Source: Clostridium sp. UBA4108
GTDB taxonomy: Bacteria; Bacillota; Clostridia; Clostridiales; Clostridiaceae
Direction of reading: 5' to 3'
Assembly (NCBI GenBank): GCA_002381695.1
Contig: DFXM01000020.1
Span: forward strand, 547,403 to 601,457
Length of the DNA: 54,055 bases
Every line of letters begins with the position of its first letter. Position 1 is the stretch's first letter. The notes beneath the pieces were generated by a model that was given only the letters and a program-made list of their open reading frames with translations, did not search any database and had not been told where the DNA came from. Both the position numbers and the translations under genes were made by a program. Below are positions 34,857 to 43,349 of the stretch, piece after piece.

Positions 34857-36131
34857 ATGGATTTTTTAAAAAGTATAATTGATTTAGGGCCAGAAGTTAT
34901 GATGCCTATAATATTTTTTGTGTTGGCACTTATATGTGGAGTTAAAATAGGAAAAGCATTTAAAGCGGGAATGTTAGTAGGGATTGGATTTGTTGGTATA
35001 AACCTTGTAGTTGGAGCATTATTAGATAACTTAGGGCCAGCAACTCAGGATATGGTAGCAAGATTTGGACTAAATTTTAGTGTAGTTGATGTGGGGTGGC
35101 CAGTTGGTGCAACAATAGGCTGGGCATCACCAATAGTTCCATTTGTGGTATTTGGAGCTATAGCTATAAATATATTATTACTTCTAATAAATAAAACTAA
35201 AACTGTAAATATAGATATTTTTAACTACTGGCACTTATTATTAACTGGTGGAGTCGTGTATGTGGTGACAGGAAGTGTATTGTTTTCAACTATATGTTGT
35301 TTAATAATTTATGTAATAGTATTATTTATAGCAGACAAAACAGCACCAAGAATTCAGGAAGCATACAACTTAAAAGGTGTATCCTTCGCGCATGCAACAT
35401 CGGCACCTTTTGTTCCAGTAGGTATTTTTGTCAATTGGATTATTGATAAAATACCAGGTGTGAAGGATATAGATATAAATCCAGATATAATTAATAAAAA
35501 GTTTGGTGTATTAGGAGAACCGTTAACTCTAGGAACTATATTAGGTGCAGTTCTTGGAATATTGGCAGGTTGGGATGTATATGCTGTAGCTGGATTAGCG
35601 GTAAAGGTTGCAGCTGTAATGGTACTATTGCCAAGCATGGTAAACGTTTTAGTGGAAGGATTATTAATAGTGAGAACTGCAGCAGAAGTAACCTTAAAGA
35701 AAAGGTTTCCAGATAGGGAGTTCTATATTGGATTAGATACAGCTTTATTAATAGGAGATCCAAGTGTACTTGCAACAGGGTTAATGTTAATACCTGTATC
35801 ATTATTACTAGCTATAATTTTGCCTGGAAATAGAATGTTACCATTTGTAGATTTAGCTTCATTGGTATTCTTAATAGCAATGATATCTCCTTATTGTAAG
35901 AAGAATATGTTTAGAATATTTATTTCAGGAATAGTTATAGTAACTATAGTATTGTATGCAGGAACCTTTATTGCACCTTATTATACAGAAGCTGCAAATT
36001 TATCCAAGGTTGTAATGCCAGATGGAGTAGCGGGAACGCAAATGGCTAATATGGTTGGAGGTTCAACAACGCCATTAGGTTGGCTTGCTATATGGATTTC
36101 AAAATTATTAAGCGGTGTAATGCCTTTTTAA
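34857..36131 (+). CDS. PTS galactitol-type EIIC component (GatC family)
   Basis: 424 residues with about 10-12 membrane segments. The beginning LGPEVMMPIIFFVLALICGVKIGKAF and the later GDPSVLATGL block are typical of galactitol-family EIIC proteins. These normally work with GatA (EIIA) and GatB (EIIB), but neither gene is present here; a sugar kinase gene follows 48 bp downstream instead. Either the missing domains are encoded elsewhere, or this EIIC is a facilitator whose substrate is phosphorylated by that kinase. Confidence 0.85.
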   Translation: MDFLKSIIDLGPEVMMPIIFFVLALICGVKIGKAFKAGMLVGIGFVGINLVVGALLDNLGPATQDMVARFGLNFSVVDVGWPVGATIGWASPIVPFVVFGAIAINILLLLINKTKTVNIDIFNYWHLLLTGGVVYVVTGSVLFSTICCLIIYVIVLFIADKTAPRIQEAYNLKGVSFAHATSAPFVPVGIFVNWIIDKIPGVKDIDINPDIINKKFGVLGEPLTLGTILGAVLGILAGWDVYAVAGLAVKVAAVMVLLPSMVNVLVEGLLIVRTAAEVTLKKRFPDREFYIGLDTALLIGDPSVLATGLMLIPVSLLLAIILPGNRMLPFVDLASLVFLIAMISPYCKKNMFRIFISGIVIVTIVLYAGTFIAPYYTEAANLSKVVMPDGVAGTQMANMVGGSTTPLGWLAIWISKLLSGVMPF

Positions 36132-36179
36132 AATACTTAGAATAGGTTTATGTAATATTAAAAAGGGGGCGGTAAGGAT

Positions 36180-37679
36180 ATGTATAAATATTTATTAGGA
36201 ATAGATAATGGGGGAACACTTATAAAGGCTGCAATATATGATATGAGAGGTAAGGAGATTGCGGTTGCAAGTTGCAAAACAGAACTTCTTATGCCATATC
36301 CTGGTTTCACAGAAAGAAATATGAACGAAATGTGGATGGCTAATGTGAAAGCAATAAAAGAGGTTATTGAGAAATCAGGGATAAATCCTAAAGATATCAG
36401 CGGAGTAGCTACAACAGGACATGGTAATGGAATGTATTTAGTAGGTGACGATGGTAAACCAGCTTATAACGGAATAATATCAACAGATTCTAGAGCGAAT
36501 AGCTACATTGATAAATGGAGAAAAGAGGGGGTATTTGATGAGATACTACCTATAACAATGCAGTCAGTATGGGCAGGACAACCAGCGGCATTACTAGCAT
36601 GGTTTAGAGATAATAATAAAGAGGTAATAGAGCGAACTAAATATGTATTCATGTGTAAAGACTTTATAAGATATATGCTTACAGGAGAAGCTTATGCAGA
36701 GATAACTGATATATCTGGAAGTAATTTAATGAATGTAAGGGATGTTAAATATGATTTAGATTTATTAAAGATTTTTGGGTTAGAGTACATTATGCCAAAG
36801 TTACCACCAATAAAGTATTCAACAGAAGTGTGTGGATATATAACAGATGAAGTTGCAGAGTTAACAGGATTAGAAAAAAGAACTCCTGTAGCAGGTGGAT
36901 TGTTTGATATAGATGCATCAGCTATAGCAACGGGTATAACAGAGGAAGATCAACTCTGTTTAGTGGCAGGAACTTGGAGTATAAATGAGTATATTAGCAA
37001 GAAACCTGTTATTCAGAAAGATTTATTCATGACATCTCTTTACTGTATGGAAGGACATTGGTTGATAACTGAGGCAAGCCCTACATCAGCTAGTAATTTA
37101 GAGTGGTTTGTTGGACAATTCATAGATGAATTGGAGAAAGGTGGAAAATCTTCCTATGAGTATTGTAATGAGCTAGTAGAAGGTACAAGTCCCGAAGAGT
37201 GTAATATAGTATTTTTACCGTTTCTATTTGGCTCAAACGTGGGATTAGATGCAAAATCGGCATTTATAGGTATCAATGGATGGCATTCAAAGGCACATAT
37301 ACTAAGAGCTTTATATGAAGGTGTTGTATATAGTCATAGATATCATATAGAAAAATTACTAGAACTAAGAGAAAAGCCTAAAAGCATAAGAATGGCTGGA
37401 GGTGTAGTTAAATCTAAGGTATGGGTTCAAATGTTTGCTGATATATTACAAACACCTATAGAAGTTACAACTAGCACAGAGTTAGGAGCTTTAGGAGCAG
37501 CTATATGTGCTGGAGTAGCTGGTGGTGTTTTTGAATCCTTTGATGAAGCTGCAAGTTCAATGGTTGATATAGGCTATGTGTGTAGACCTAATGAGTTTAA
37601 AAAGGAAATCTATGATAAAAAATATAAATTGTATCTAGAGACAATAAAGTCATTATCAAGTTTATGGAGTAAATTTTAA
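36180..37679 (+). CDS. FGGY-family carbohydrate kinase (LyxK/YoaC-like)
   Basis: 499 residues. The N-terminal phosphate-1 loop is LLGIDNGGTLIKAAIYD. The substrate segment TGHGNGMYLV and catalytic Asp region GGLFDIDASA follow, and the C-terminal FGGY-like adenosine motif is MAGGVVKSKVWVQMFAD. It phosphorylates a ketose or polyol with ATP. It is followed by a 2-hydroxyacid dehydrogenase gene, as in the Bacillus yoaC/yoaD pair. The class II aldolase at the operon end would split the phosphorylated product. Confidence 0.85.
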   Translation: MYKYLLGIDNGGTLIKAAIYDMRGKEIAVASCKTELLMPYPGFTERNMNEMWMANVKAIKEVIEKSGINPKDISGVATTGHGNGMYLVGDDGKPAYNGIISTDSRANSYIDKWRKEGVFDEILPITMQSVWAGQPAALLAWFRDNNKEVIERTKYVFMCKDFIRYMLTGEAYAEITDISGSNLMNVRDVKYDLDLLKIFGLEYIMPKLPPIKYSTEVCGYITDEVAELTGLEKRTPVAGGLFDIDASAIATGITEEDQLCLVAGTWSINEYISKKPVIQKDLFMTSLYCMEGHWLITEASPTSASNLEWFVGQFIDELEKGGKSSYEYCNELVEGTSPEECNIVFLPFLFGSNVGLDAKSAFIGINGWHSKAHILRALYEGVVYSHRYHIEKLLELREKPKSIRMAGGVVKSKVWVQMFADILQTPIEVTTSTELGALGAAICAGVAGGVFESFDEAASSMVDIGYVCRPNEFKKEIYDKKYKLYLETIKSLSSLWSKF

Positions 37680-37718
37680 GTAAAGACTAAGTAAAGTTTA
37701 TATTGAGGGGGAATAGAC

Positions 37719-38786
37719 ATGAAAATTGTAGGAATAGGAGATTTATTGATACCTAAAAATTATATAGAAAGTGGATTTAAAAGCTTCGAGGGTTTGGGAA
37801 TAGAGATCAAAACAATTCAGTGGAATTTGAGTGATTACGAGGAACTACAAAACATAAACCTTTTAGTTGAACAAACCGGAAGTGAGGCTTATGAGGTTCC
37901 AGAATATATAGTTAATGAGGTGAAAGATGCAGATATAATTATAACTCAGTTTTGTACTATTAACAAAAAAGTTATAGATAGCTGTACTAATTTAAAAGCT
38001 ATTGGAGTTTTAAGAGGTGGATATGAAAATATTAATGTAGATTATGCAAACGAAAAGGGAATAATTATATTCAATACTCCAGGAAGAAACTCTAATGCAG
38101 TTGCAGATTTTACAGTTGGAATGTTGATTGCAGAGTGTAGAAATATTGCTAAAAGTCATATGGAGCTAAAAAATGGTAATTGGATTAGAGATTATGCTAA
38201 TAGAGATTCGGTTCCAGATTTACAAGATAAAACTGTTGGAATTATAGGGTTTGGTGAAGTAGGACGAAAGGTTGCTAAGAGATTGTTAGCTTTTGATATG
38301 AAGGTGGTAGTATATGATCCGTTTATATCAGGAGAATTAGAAGATGTAAGAAAGGTTTCCTTAGAAGAGTTAGCACAGATTTCTGATTTTATAACAGTTC
38401 ATGCAAGACTCACAAATGATACAAAACATCTAATTGATGAAAAATTTTTAAGTTTAATGAAATCGACAGCTTATCTAATTAATACAGCTAGATCAGGCTT
38501 AGTGGATGAAAATGCTCTGTACAATGCATTGAGAGATAAAAGGATTATAGGGGCAGCATTAGATGTGTTTAATGAAGAGCCACCAAGTAAAGATTATCCA
38601 TTAGTGAAAATAGACAATGTGACTATAACTCCTCATTTAGCTGGAGGTACAAAGGATGCATTTACCCAATCACCAAAGCTATTAGCAATGGAAATGATTA
38701 AGGTTATTAAAGGTGAAGATTCAAGATATATTGTGAATAAAGATAATTATATTGCAAATAAAGATAAACTTAGGATAACTAAATAA
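37719..38786 (+). CDS. D-isomer-specific 2-hydroxyacid dehydrogenase (YoaD/SerA-like)
   Basis: 355 residues. The NAD-binding motif is VGIIGFGEVGRKVAKRL (about 173-189), with Asp at the end of the second strand (VYDPF). Catalytic candidates are Arg in VHARLTND, Glu in FNEEPPS and His in TPHLAGGT. There is no ACT domain, so a serine-pathway role is unlikely. It oxidises or reduces a 2-hydroxy acid with NAD(H); in this operon the substrate is probably a sugar-derived acid. Confidence 0.85.
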   Translation: MKIVGIGDLLIPKNYIESGFKSFEGLGIEIKTIQWNLSDYEELQNINLLVEQTGSEAYEVPEYIVNEVKDADIIITQFCTINKKVIDSCTNLKAIGVLRGGYENINVDYANEKGIIIFNTPGRNSNAVADFTVGMLIAECRNIAKSHMELKNGNWIRDYANRDSVPDLQDKTVGIIGFGEVGRKVAKRLLAFDMKVVVYDPFISGELEDVRKVSLEELAQISDFITVHARLTNDTKHLIDEKFLSLMKSTAYLINTARSGLVDENALYNALRDKRIIGAALDVFNEEPPSKDYPLVKIDNVTITPHLAGGTKDAFTQSPKLLAMEMIKVIKGEDSRYIVNKDNYIANKDKLRITK

Positions 38787-38811
38787 ATTTGAGAAACAAG
38801 GTGGTAATGAT

Positions 38812-39570
38812 ATGGATTTAAATTTAAGTGGAAAGGTAGCTATAGTAACAGGAGGTAGCGGCGGACTAGGAAAGGCTATTTGTGAAACCTTAGCTAAGGA
38901 AGGTACTAATATTTTAATGCAATATAGATCTAAGGAGCAAGAAGCGCTAGAATTTGCAGATTACTTAAGTAGAGAGTATGGAGTAAAAGTTTTAGGAGTA
39001 AAGGCAGATTTAGTTGAATCTAATGAAGTAGATAGTATATTTGATAAAGCTTGTGAGGGCTTTGGTGATGTTGATATATTAGTAAATAATGCTGGTGTTT
39101 GGCCTCAAGCATATGTTAAAGATATGAAAGTCGAAGATTTTGAAAGAGCTCTAAAAGTAAATCTAGAAGCACCTTTTATATTGAGTAAAAGGATGGTAAA
39201 TCATCTAATTAGTAGAAATAGTAAGGGGAAAATTATAAATATAGTATCACAGGCAGCATTTCATGGGTCTACAACAGGACATGCTCACTATGCAGCTTCA
39301 AAAGGTGGACTTGTTGCCTTTACTATATCTTTAGCTAGAGAAGTTGCAAAGCATGGAATTAATGTAAATGCTGTAGCTCCAGGGATAATGAAAACAGATA
39401 TGATTTTAAATTCCGTCACTGATGAGGAATATTATTTGAAGAGAATTCCATTAGGAAGGATAGCAGAGCCAGAGGAAGTAGCAAATACTGTTGCTTTCTT
39501 AACATCGAATAAAGCAGACTATATAACTGGTGCAACTATAGATGTAACAGGCGGAATGTTAATGAGATAA
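38812..39570 (+). CDS. Short-chain dehydrogenase/reductase (sugar alcohol/3-oxoacyl reductase type)
   Basis: 252 residues, classical SDR. TGGSGGLG (cofactor loop), NNAGVWP, catalytic Ser in NIVSQAAFHG, YAASK (Tyr/Lys), and a C-terminal DVTGGMLMR typical of the family. It interconverts a secondary alcohol and a ketone with NAD(P). In this operon it may oxidise the imported polyol to the ketose taken by the kinase. Confidence 0.88.
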   Translation: MDLNLSGKVAIVTGGSGGLGKAICETLAKEGTNILMQYRSKEQEALEFADYLSREYGVKVLGVKADLVESNEVDSIFDKACEGFGDVDILVNNAGVWPQAYVKDMKVEDFERALKVNLEAPFILSKRMVNHLISRNSKGKIINIVSQAAFHGSTTGHAHYAASKGGLVAFTISLAREVAKHGINVNAVAPGIMKTDMILNSVTDEEYYLKRIPLGRIAEPEEVANTVAFLTSNKADYITGATIDVTGGMLMR

Positions 39571-39598
39571 AAAATTATATAAGAAAGGTGGTAATCAT

Positions 39599-40480
39599 AT
39601 GTCATTAGTTAATTTAAAAGATATGTTAGAAGATGCAAGAAAAAATAAATATGCAGTAGGTGCTTTTGATGTTAGCAATCATGATATGGCAAGATCGGTA
39701 ATTGAGGTTGCTGAGGAGTTAAGATCTCCAGTAATACTGATGGGATTAAAGGTGGATTTAGAAGGGCCAAAAATGGAGTGTTTATTAGAAGGCATTAAAA
39801 TTATGGCAGAAAACTCTTCAGTTCCTGTATGCATGCATTTAGATCATGCAACAGATTTTGACTTGATAAAAAAAGCAGTAGATTGTGGTTTTACTTCTGT
39901 AATGTACGATGGATCAGTATTACCTTTAGAGGAGAATATAAAAAATACAAAACGAGTTGTAGATTATGCACATAAATATGGAGTAACAGTAGAGGCAGAA
40001 TTAGGACATGTTGGTGATGGAATAGTTGGTGATTCTGAAACCGGATTAAAGAAAGAAAATAGTGATAATCCAGATGATTATTTAACAAACCCAGATGAGC
40101 TAGAATACTTTTTAAAATCTACAAATGTAGATGCTATTGCAGTGGCAATAGGAACGGCACATGGAGTATATATCAATGAACCAAAACTTCATTTTGATAG
40201 ATTAAAGGCTTTAAATGAAATATCCTCTGTTCCTATGGTGATGCATGGAGGCTCAGGTACTCCAGATGAACTAATTAAAAAGAGCATTGAATTGGGAATA
40301 TGTAAGATAAATATTTTCTCAGAAGTATTAGCAGCATTCTTTGGATCTTTAAAAGAAGTATTAAATAGTAATGATAACATGGCTATATGGCCAAGTACAG
40401 CATATAAGGAACCTATAAATGCAATGAAGGAAGTAGTTAAAAATAAGATATTGTTGCTAGGTTCAAATAACAGGATTTAA
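39599..40480 (+). CDS. Class II (zinc) ketose-bisphosphate aldolase, GatY/KbaY/FbaA type
   Basis: 293 residues. Zinc and substrate motifs: HLDHATD, EAELGHVGD, GTAHGVY, and phosphate-binding MHGGSGTPDE followed by KINIFSE. It splits a ketose-1,6-bisphosphate-like substrate into dihydroxyacetone phosphate and an aldehyde. The residue after GHVGD is I rather than the common G, a small deviation. As the last enzyme it feeds triose phosphate to glycolysis, which fits control by a glycerol-phosphate-sensing antiterminator. Confidence 0.87.
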   Translation: MSLVNLKDMLEDARKNKYAVGAFDVSNHDMARSVIEVAEELRSPVILMGLKVDLEGPKMECLLEGIKIMAENSSVPVCMHLDHATDFDLIKKAVDCGFTSVMYDGSVLPLEENIKNTKRVVDYAHKYGVTVEAELGHVGDGIVGDSETGLKKENSDNPDDYLTNPDELEYFLKSTNVDAIAVAIGTAHGVYINEPKLHFDRLKALNEISSVPMVMHGGSGTPDELIKKSIELGICKINIFSEVLAAFFGSLKEVLNSNDNMAIWPSTAYKEPINAMKEVVKNKILLLGSNNRI

Positions 40481-40515
40481 AAGAAATATATATTTATTAT
40501 ATGGATGCCTTTAGT

Positions 40516-40690
40516 TAATAATAGTATAGAGAAAAGCAAGGAAAGAATAGTGGATGTTTTTGATCTTAAAGTAATTAACACTAACACAAAAAATAGTCTA
40601 GATACTCCCAATGAGTATCTAGACTATTTTTATTCCTGGCATAAAGATTACATTATAAAAATCTATTGTAATAATATTCAAAAAGATGTA
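40516..40690 (+). repeat. Direct repeat copy B (intergenic, with terminator hairpin)
   Basis: Homologous to 33549-33725 and in the same orientation. The two copies bracket the GNAT remnant and the entire glpP-aldolase operon. A 64-codon open frame across this copy (40505-40699) is not conserved in copy A, so it is not treated as a gene. Confidence 0.75.
40590..40635 (+). terminator. Terminator of the sugar operon (inside repeat B)
   Basis: AAAATAGTCTAGATACTC pairs perfectly with GAGTATCTAGACTATTTT, followed by TATTC. Confidence 0.85.
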
Positions 40691-40697
40691 ATATATT

Positions 40698-40724
40698 AAT
40701 ATGATATCAAATTGATATCATATT
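40698..40724. promoter_or_regulatory. 27 bp palindrome ahead of the SPFH gene
   Basis: AATATGATATCAA-A-TTGATATCATATT: perfect 13 bp arms around one base, 31 bp before the start codon. It is a good candidate operator. The Arc-like protein encoded at the end of this operon could be its ligand, though this is only inference. Confidence 0.6.
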
Positions 40725-40755
40725 GTATTAATAAGAAATAGGGGAGTGGATAACT

Positions 40756-41772
40756 ATGGAAGATAAAAAGGTTGTTTACGAAGAAAAAGAAATAAAATCG
40801 AAAAGTGGTATGGTAATGCTTATTGGAAATATAGCATTAACTTTATTAGCTATAGTTGGTATTATAGTAAGTGCTGGCTTTATCATAGAAACTTCTACAG
40901 CTCTTGGAGTTAGTATTATGATATTATCAATTATTGCTATTATTATTGCACCTATAATGTTTGCAGGGCTTAAGGTAATAAATCCAAATGAAGCACTAGT
41001 TTTAACATTGTTTGGAGAGTATAAAGGAGCACTGAAAAAAGAGGGATTTTATTGGGTAAACCCTTTTTGTACAAGTATAAATCCAACTGTTAAGCATTTA
41101 AGTATAGCAACAAACCAATTTACTGCTAATAAAGAACAAGAAAATAAGGGTAATGAGACTACAAGTAAAAAAATCTCATTAAAGGCTATTACATTGGAGA
41201 ATAGAAAGCAAAAGGTTAATGATGAGCTAGGTAATCCAATTGAAATAGGGGCTATTGTAGTATGGAGAGTAAAAAATTCATCTATGGCGGTGTTTAATGT
41301 AGATAACTATAAAAATTATATTTCTACTCAGTGTGATTCTGTAATCCGTAACGTGGCAAGATGTTATCCTTATGATACCAATGAAAATGAACATGGCAAT
41401 GAAAATAATAATGAAAAATCCTTACGTGGTAGTAGCCAAGAAGTAGCATCTATTATGCAAAGAGAATTGCAAGAAAAGGTGGATATAGCAGGCTTAGAAG
41501 TTTTAGAGGTTCGTATTACTCATCTTTCTTATGCGCCTGAAATAGCATCAGCTATGCTACAACGTCAACAAGCAGTTGCTATTATTGCAGCAAGACAGAA
41601 AATTGTAGAAGGTGCAGTGGGTATGGTTCAAATGGCTTTGAATCAGCTAAGTGAAAATGATATAGTTGAATTAGATGATGAACGTAAAGCAGCGATGGTA
41701 AGCAATCTATTAGTAGTGCTTTGTGGAAATAAGGATGCACAGCCAATAGTAAACAGTGGTTCGATCTATTAA
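40756..41772 (+). CDS. SPFH/band-7 domain membrane protein
   Basis: 338 residues. Two membrane segments (about 20-45 and 50-72) are followed by the SPFH domain beginning LKVINPNEALVLTLFGEYKG, with VVWRVKNSSMAVFNVDNY and the helical ITHLSYAPEIASAMLQRQQA segment. A low-complexity insert rich in Asn and Glu (about 207-222) interrupts it. SPFH proteins form membrane-associated oligomers that organise proteases or lipid domains. A small Arc-type gene follows 31 bp downstream. Confidence 0.85.
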   Translation: MEDKKVVYEEKEIKSKSGMVMLIGNIALTLLAIVGIIVSAGFIIETSTALGVSIMILSIIAIIIAPIMFAGLKVINPNEALVLTLFGEYKGALKKEGFYWVNPFCTSINPTVKHLSIATNQFTANKEQENKGNETTSKKISLKAITLENRKQKVNDELGNPIEIGAIVVWRVKNSSMAVFNVDNYKNYISTQCDSVIRNVARCYPYDTNENEHGNENNNEKSLRGSSQEVASIMQRELQEKVDIAGLEVLEVRITHLSYAPEIASAMLQRQQAVAIIAARQKIVEGAVGMVQMALNQLSENDIVELDDERKAAMVSNLLVVLCGNKDAQPIVNSGSIY

Positions 41773-41803
41773 AAATAAAATGAGGAAGAGGTCTTGATAG
41801 ATA

Positions 41804-41983
41804 GTGGATAAGAAATCAAAAGAGAAAGATAAAAAACAGGTTCTATTGCGACTATCACCAAGTCTTTGGAATGAGCTAGCATCATGGGCTGAGGATGATT
41901 TTCGTTCCATTAATGGACAAATAGAATATCTACTCACAGAATGTGTAAAAAAGCGCAAAAATATAAAAAATCATAAAGAATAG
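41804..41983 (+). CDS. Small Arc-type ribbon-helix-helix protein
   Basis: 59 residues from a GTG; an in-frame stop two codons upstream fixes the start region. After a lysine-rich tail it reads KKQVLLRLSPSLWNELASWAEDDFRSINGQIEYLLTECV, the strand-helix-helix pattern of Arc/MetJ-like proteins. It lies behind the SPFH gene in the same direction, and the two are probably co-transcribed. It might autoregulate the pair or mediate protein contacts. The ribosome site (GAGGAAGAGG) is about 12 bp from the GTG. Confidence 0.75.
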   Translation: MDKKSKEKDKKQVLLRLSPSLWNELASWAEDDFRSINGQIEYLLTECVKKRKNIKNHKE

Positions 41984-41990
41984 TTAAAAA

Positions 41991-42016
41991 GGCTGACTCG
42001 ATTTTGAGTCAGCCTT
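41991..42016. terminator. Bidirectional terminator between convergent operons
   Basis: GGCTGACTC-GATTTT-GAGTCAGCC, perfect 9 bp stem, flanked by AAAAA on the left and TTCTATTTATT on the right. Confidence 0.75.
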
Positions 42017-42020
42017 CTAT

Positions 42021-43349
42021 TTATTCTGTTTTACCAGTGAAATGGAAATCTTTTATTTTCATTGCTGGAATTATCATAGGACCAAAGAAGAAATTTATAT
42101 TCTCTCTATCTGAGCTTATCTCTTCTACATTATTGAAGGCATTTAATATGGATTCAGTAAAGCGCATATCTTTAACAGCACACTTAATTTCACCATCTTC
42201 AACTAAAAATACTCCATCACGAGTTAGGCCTGTTAATAAAGATTCTCTAGGATTTACTATATTCATATAGTGGAATCTAGTTATTAAAAGGGCTTTTTTA
42301 GTAGACTTAATAATCTCTTCTAGGGTTCTATCTCCACCATCCATTACTAGATTTATAGGAACTGAACCAGAGTTATAACCCAAGGAGTGACCTGTATTTT
42401 CTTCATTTAATAGGGAAGCATTTTTGCTATCACTAATTATATTTTTAAATACACCTTCTTCAAATATAGTTACACACTTTCTTTCATAGCCTTCAAAGTC
42501 AAAAGGAAACTGGAAACTATCTTCGTTTTTCCAATGGTCCTTTATAGTTATTTTAGAATCAAAGACCTTTTCTCCCTTTTTACCTTTTAGGAATGACACT
42601 CCATCTTTAATACTATCTGCTGTTACTCCTATATAAGCTGACATTGCTACGTACTCAGAAACAGCCAATGGCTCAAGAATAACATCATAAGCACCAGGAT
42701 TTAATGAGATAGGGTTAAGTCCAAGAATGGCCTTGTCATAAGCTTTTTTTAAGGTTTCCTCAACTAAGAAGTCACTAGGATTACTAGATGTAATTTCTCC
42801 ATAACCAGAAGCTCCATCTTTATGCATAACTACTACATTGAAATCTTGAGAGTTTCTAGATGTGAATCTTTTAATTTTATTAGAATTTCCAAAAGCTAAA
42901 ATAGTTATAGATTTTGAAAGTGCACCTGCAGCTAAATAATCCACAGGTAAGGAGTTAAAGCATTTCTCTAATATAGCAGCTCTATCTTCAATATCTAAAT
43001 TATTTAAGCTAGAGATATGTGGATCTTCATATTCTAAAAATTCAGGACTATCAACATGAGTATATTCATAATCTCCTTCTGGAAGAAATTCTAAATTTTC
43101 TTCAGCTTCTCTTAAAGTTTTTAGTAGTGAAGCTTCATCTAAAACATTAGTAGATATTTTAGATATTTTTTTCTTATTAAATACAGCTATAGATACTTCG
43201 CAATCATCAGAATATACATTTTGATGAATTTCAGAGTTAGCAAAACGGGTTAAAGCATTCTCCATATATTGCAATGAAATGGAAGTGAAATACTTTCCTT
43301 GGGATAAAACACTATCTATTAAGTTATAAACTTCTAATTTATTTAACAT
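42021..43349 (-). CDS. TldE/PmbA-family protein (partner of TldD)
   Basis: 442 residues of the PmbA_TldD superfamily, without the HExxxH zinc site, as expected for the non-catalytic TldE/PmbA subunit. The C-terminal NPRESLLTGLTRDGVFLVEDGEI block is conserved in the family. It overlaps the end of tldD by 11 bp. The two proteins form a heterodimeric protease acting on unfolded peptides, antitoxins or modified precursor peptides in other bacteria. No precursor peptide gene was found nearby. Confidence 0.85.
   Translation of the reverse strand: MLNKLEVYNLIDSVLSQGKYFTSISLQYMENALTRFANSEIHQNVYSDDCEVSIAVFNKKKISKISTNVLDEASLLKTLREAEENLEFLPEGDYEYTHVDSPEFLEYEDPHISSLNNLDIEDRAAILEKCFNSLPVDYLAAGALSKSITILAFGNSNKIKRFTSRNSQDFNVVVMHKDGASGYGEITSSNPSDFLVEETLKKAYDKAILGLNPISLNPGAYDVILEPLAVSEYVAMSAYIGVTADSIKDGVSFLKGKKGEKVFDSKITIKDHWKNEDSFQFPFDFEGYERKCVTIFEEGVFKNIISDSKNASLLNEENTGHSLGYNSGSVPINLVMDGGDRTLEEIIKSTKKALLITRFHYMNIVNPRESLLTGLTRDGVFLVEDGEIKCAVKDMRFTESILNAFNNVEEISSDRENINFFFGPMIIPAMKIKDFHFTGKTE

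Noticed and set aside
34857..36131. Complete galactitol PTS
   Set aside because: Only the EIIC component is present; no EIIA or EIIB gene is found on either strand nearby.
40505..40699. 64-codon open frame behind the aldolase gene
   Set aside because: It lies across repeat copy B and its terminator hairpin, has no ribosome site, and the homologous copy A has a stop in the same frame.
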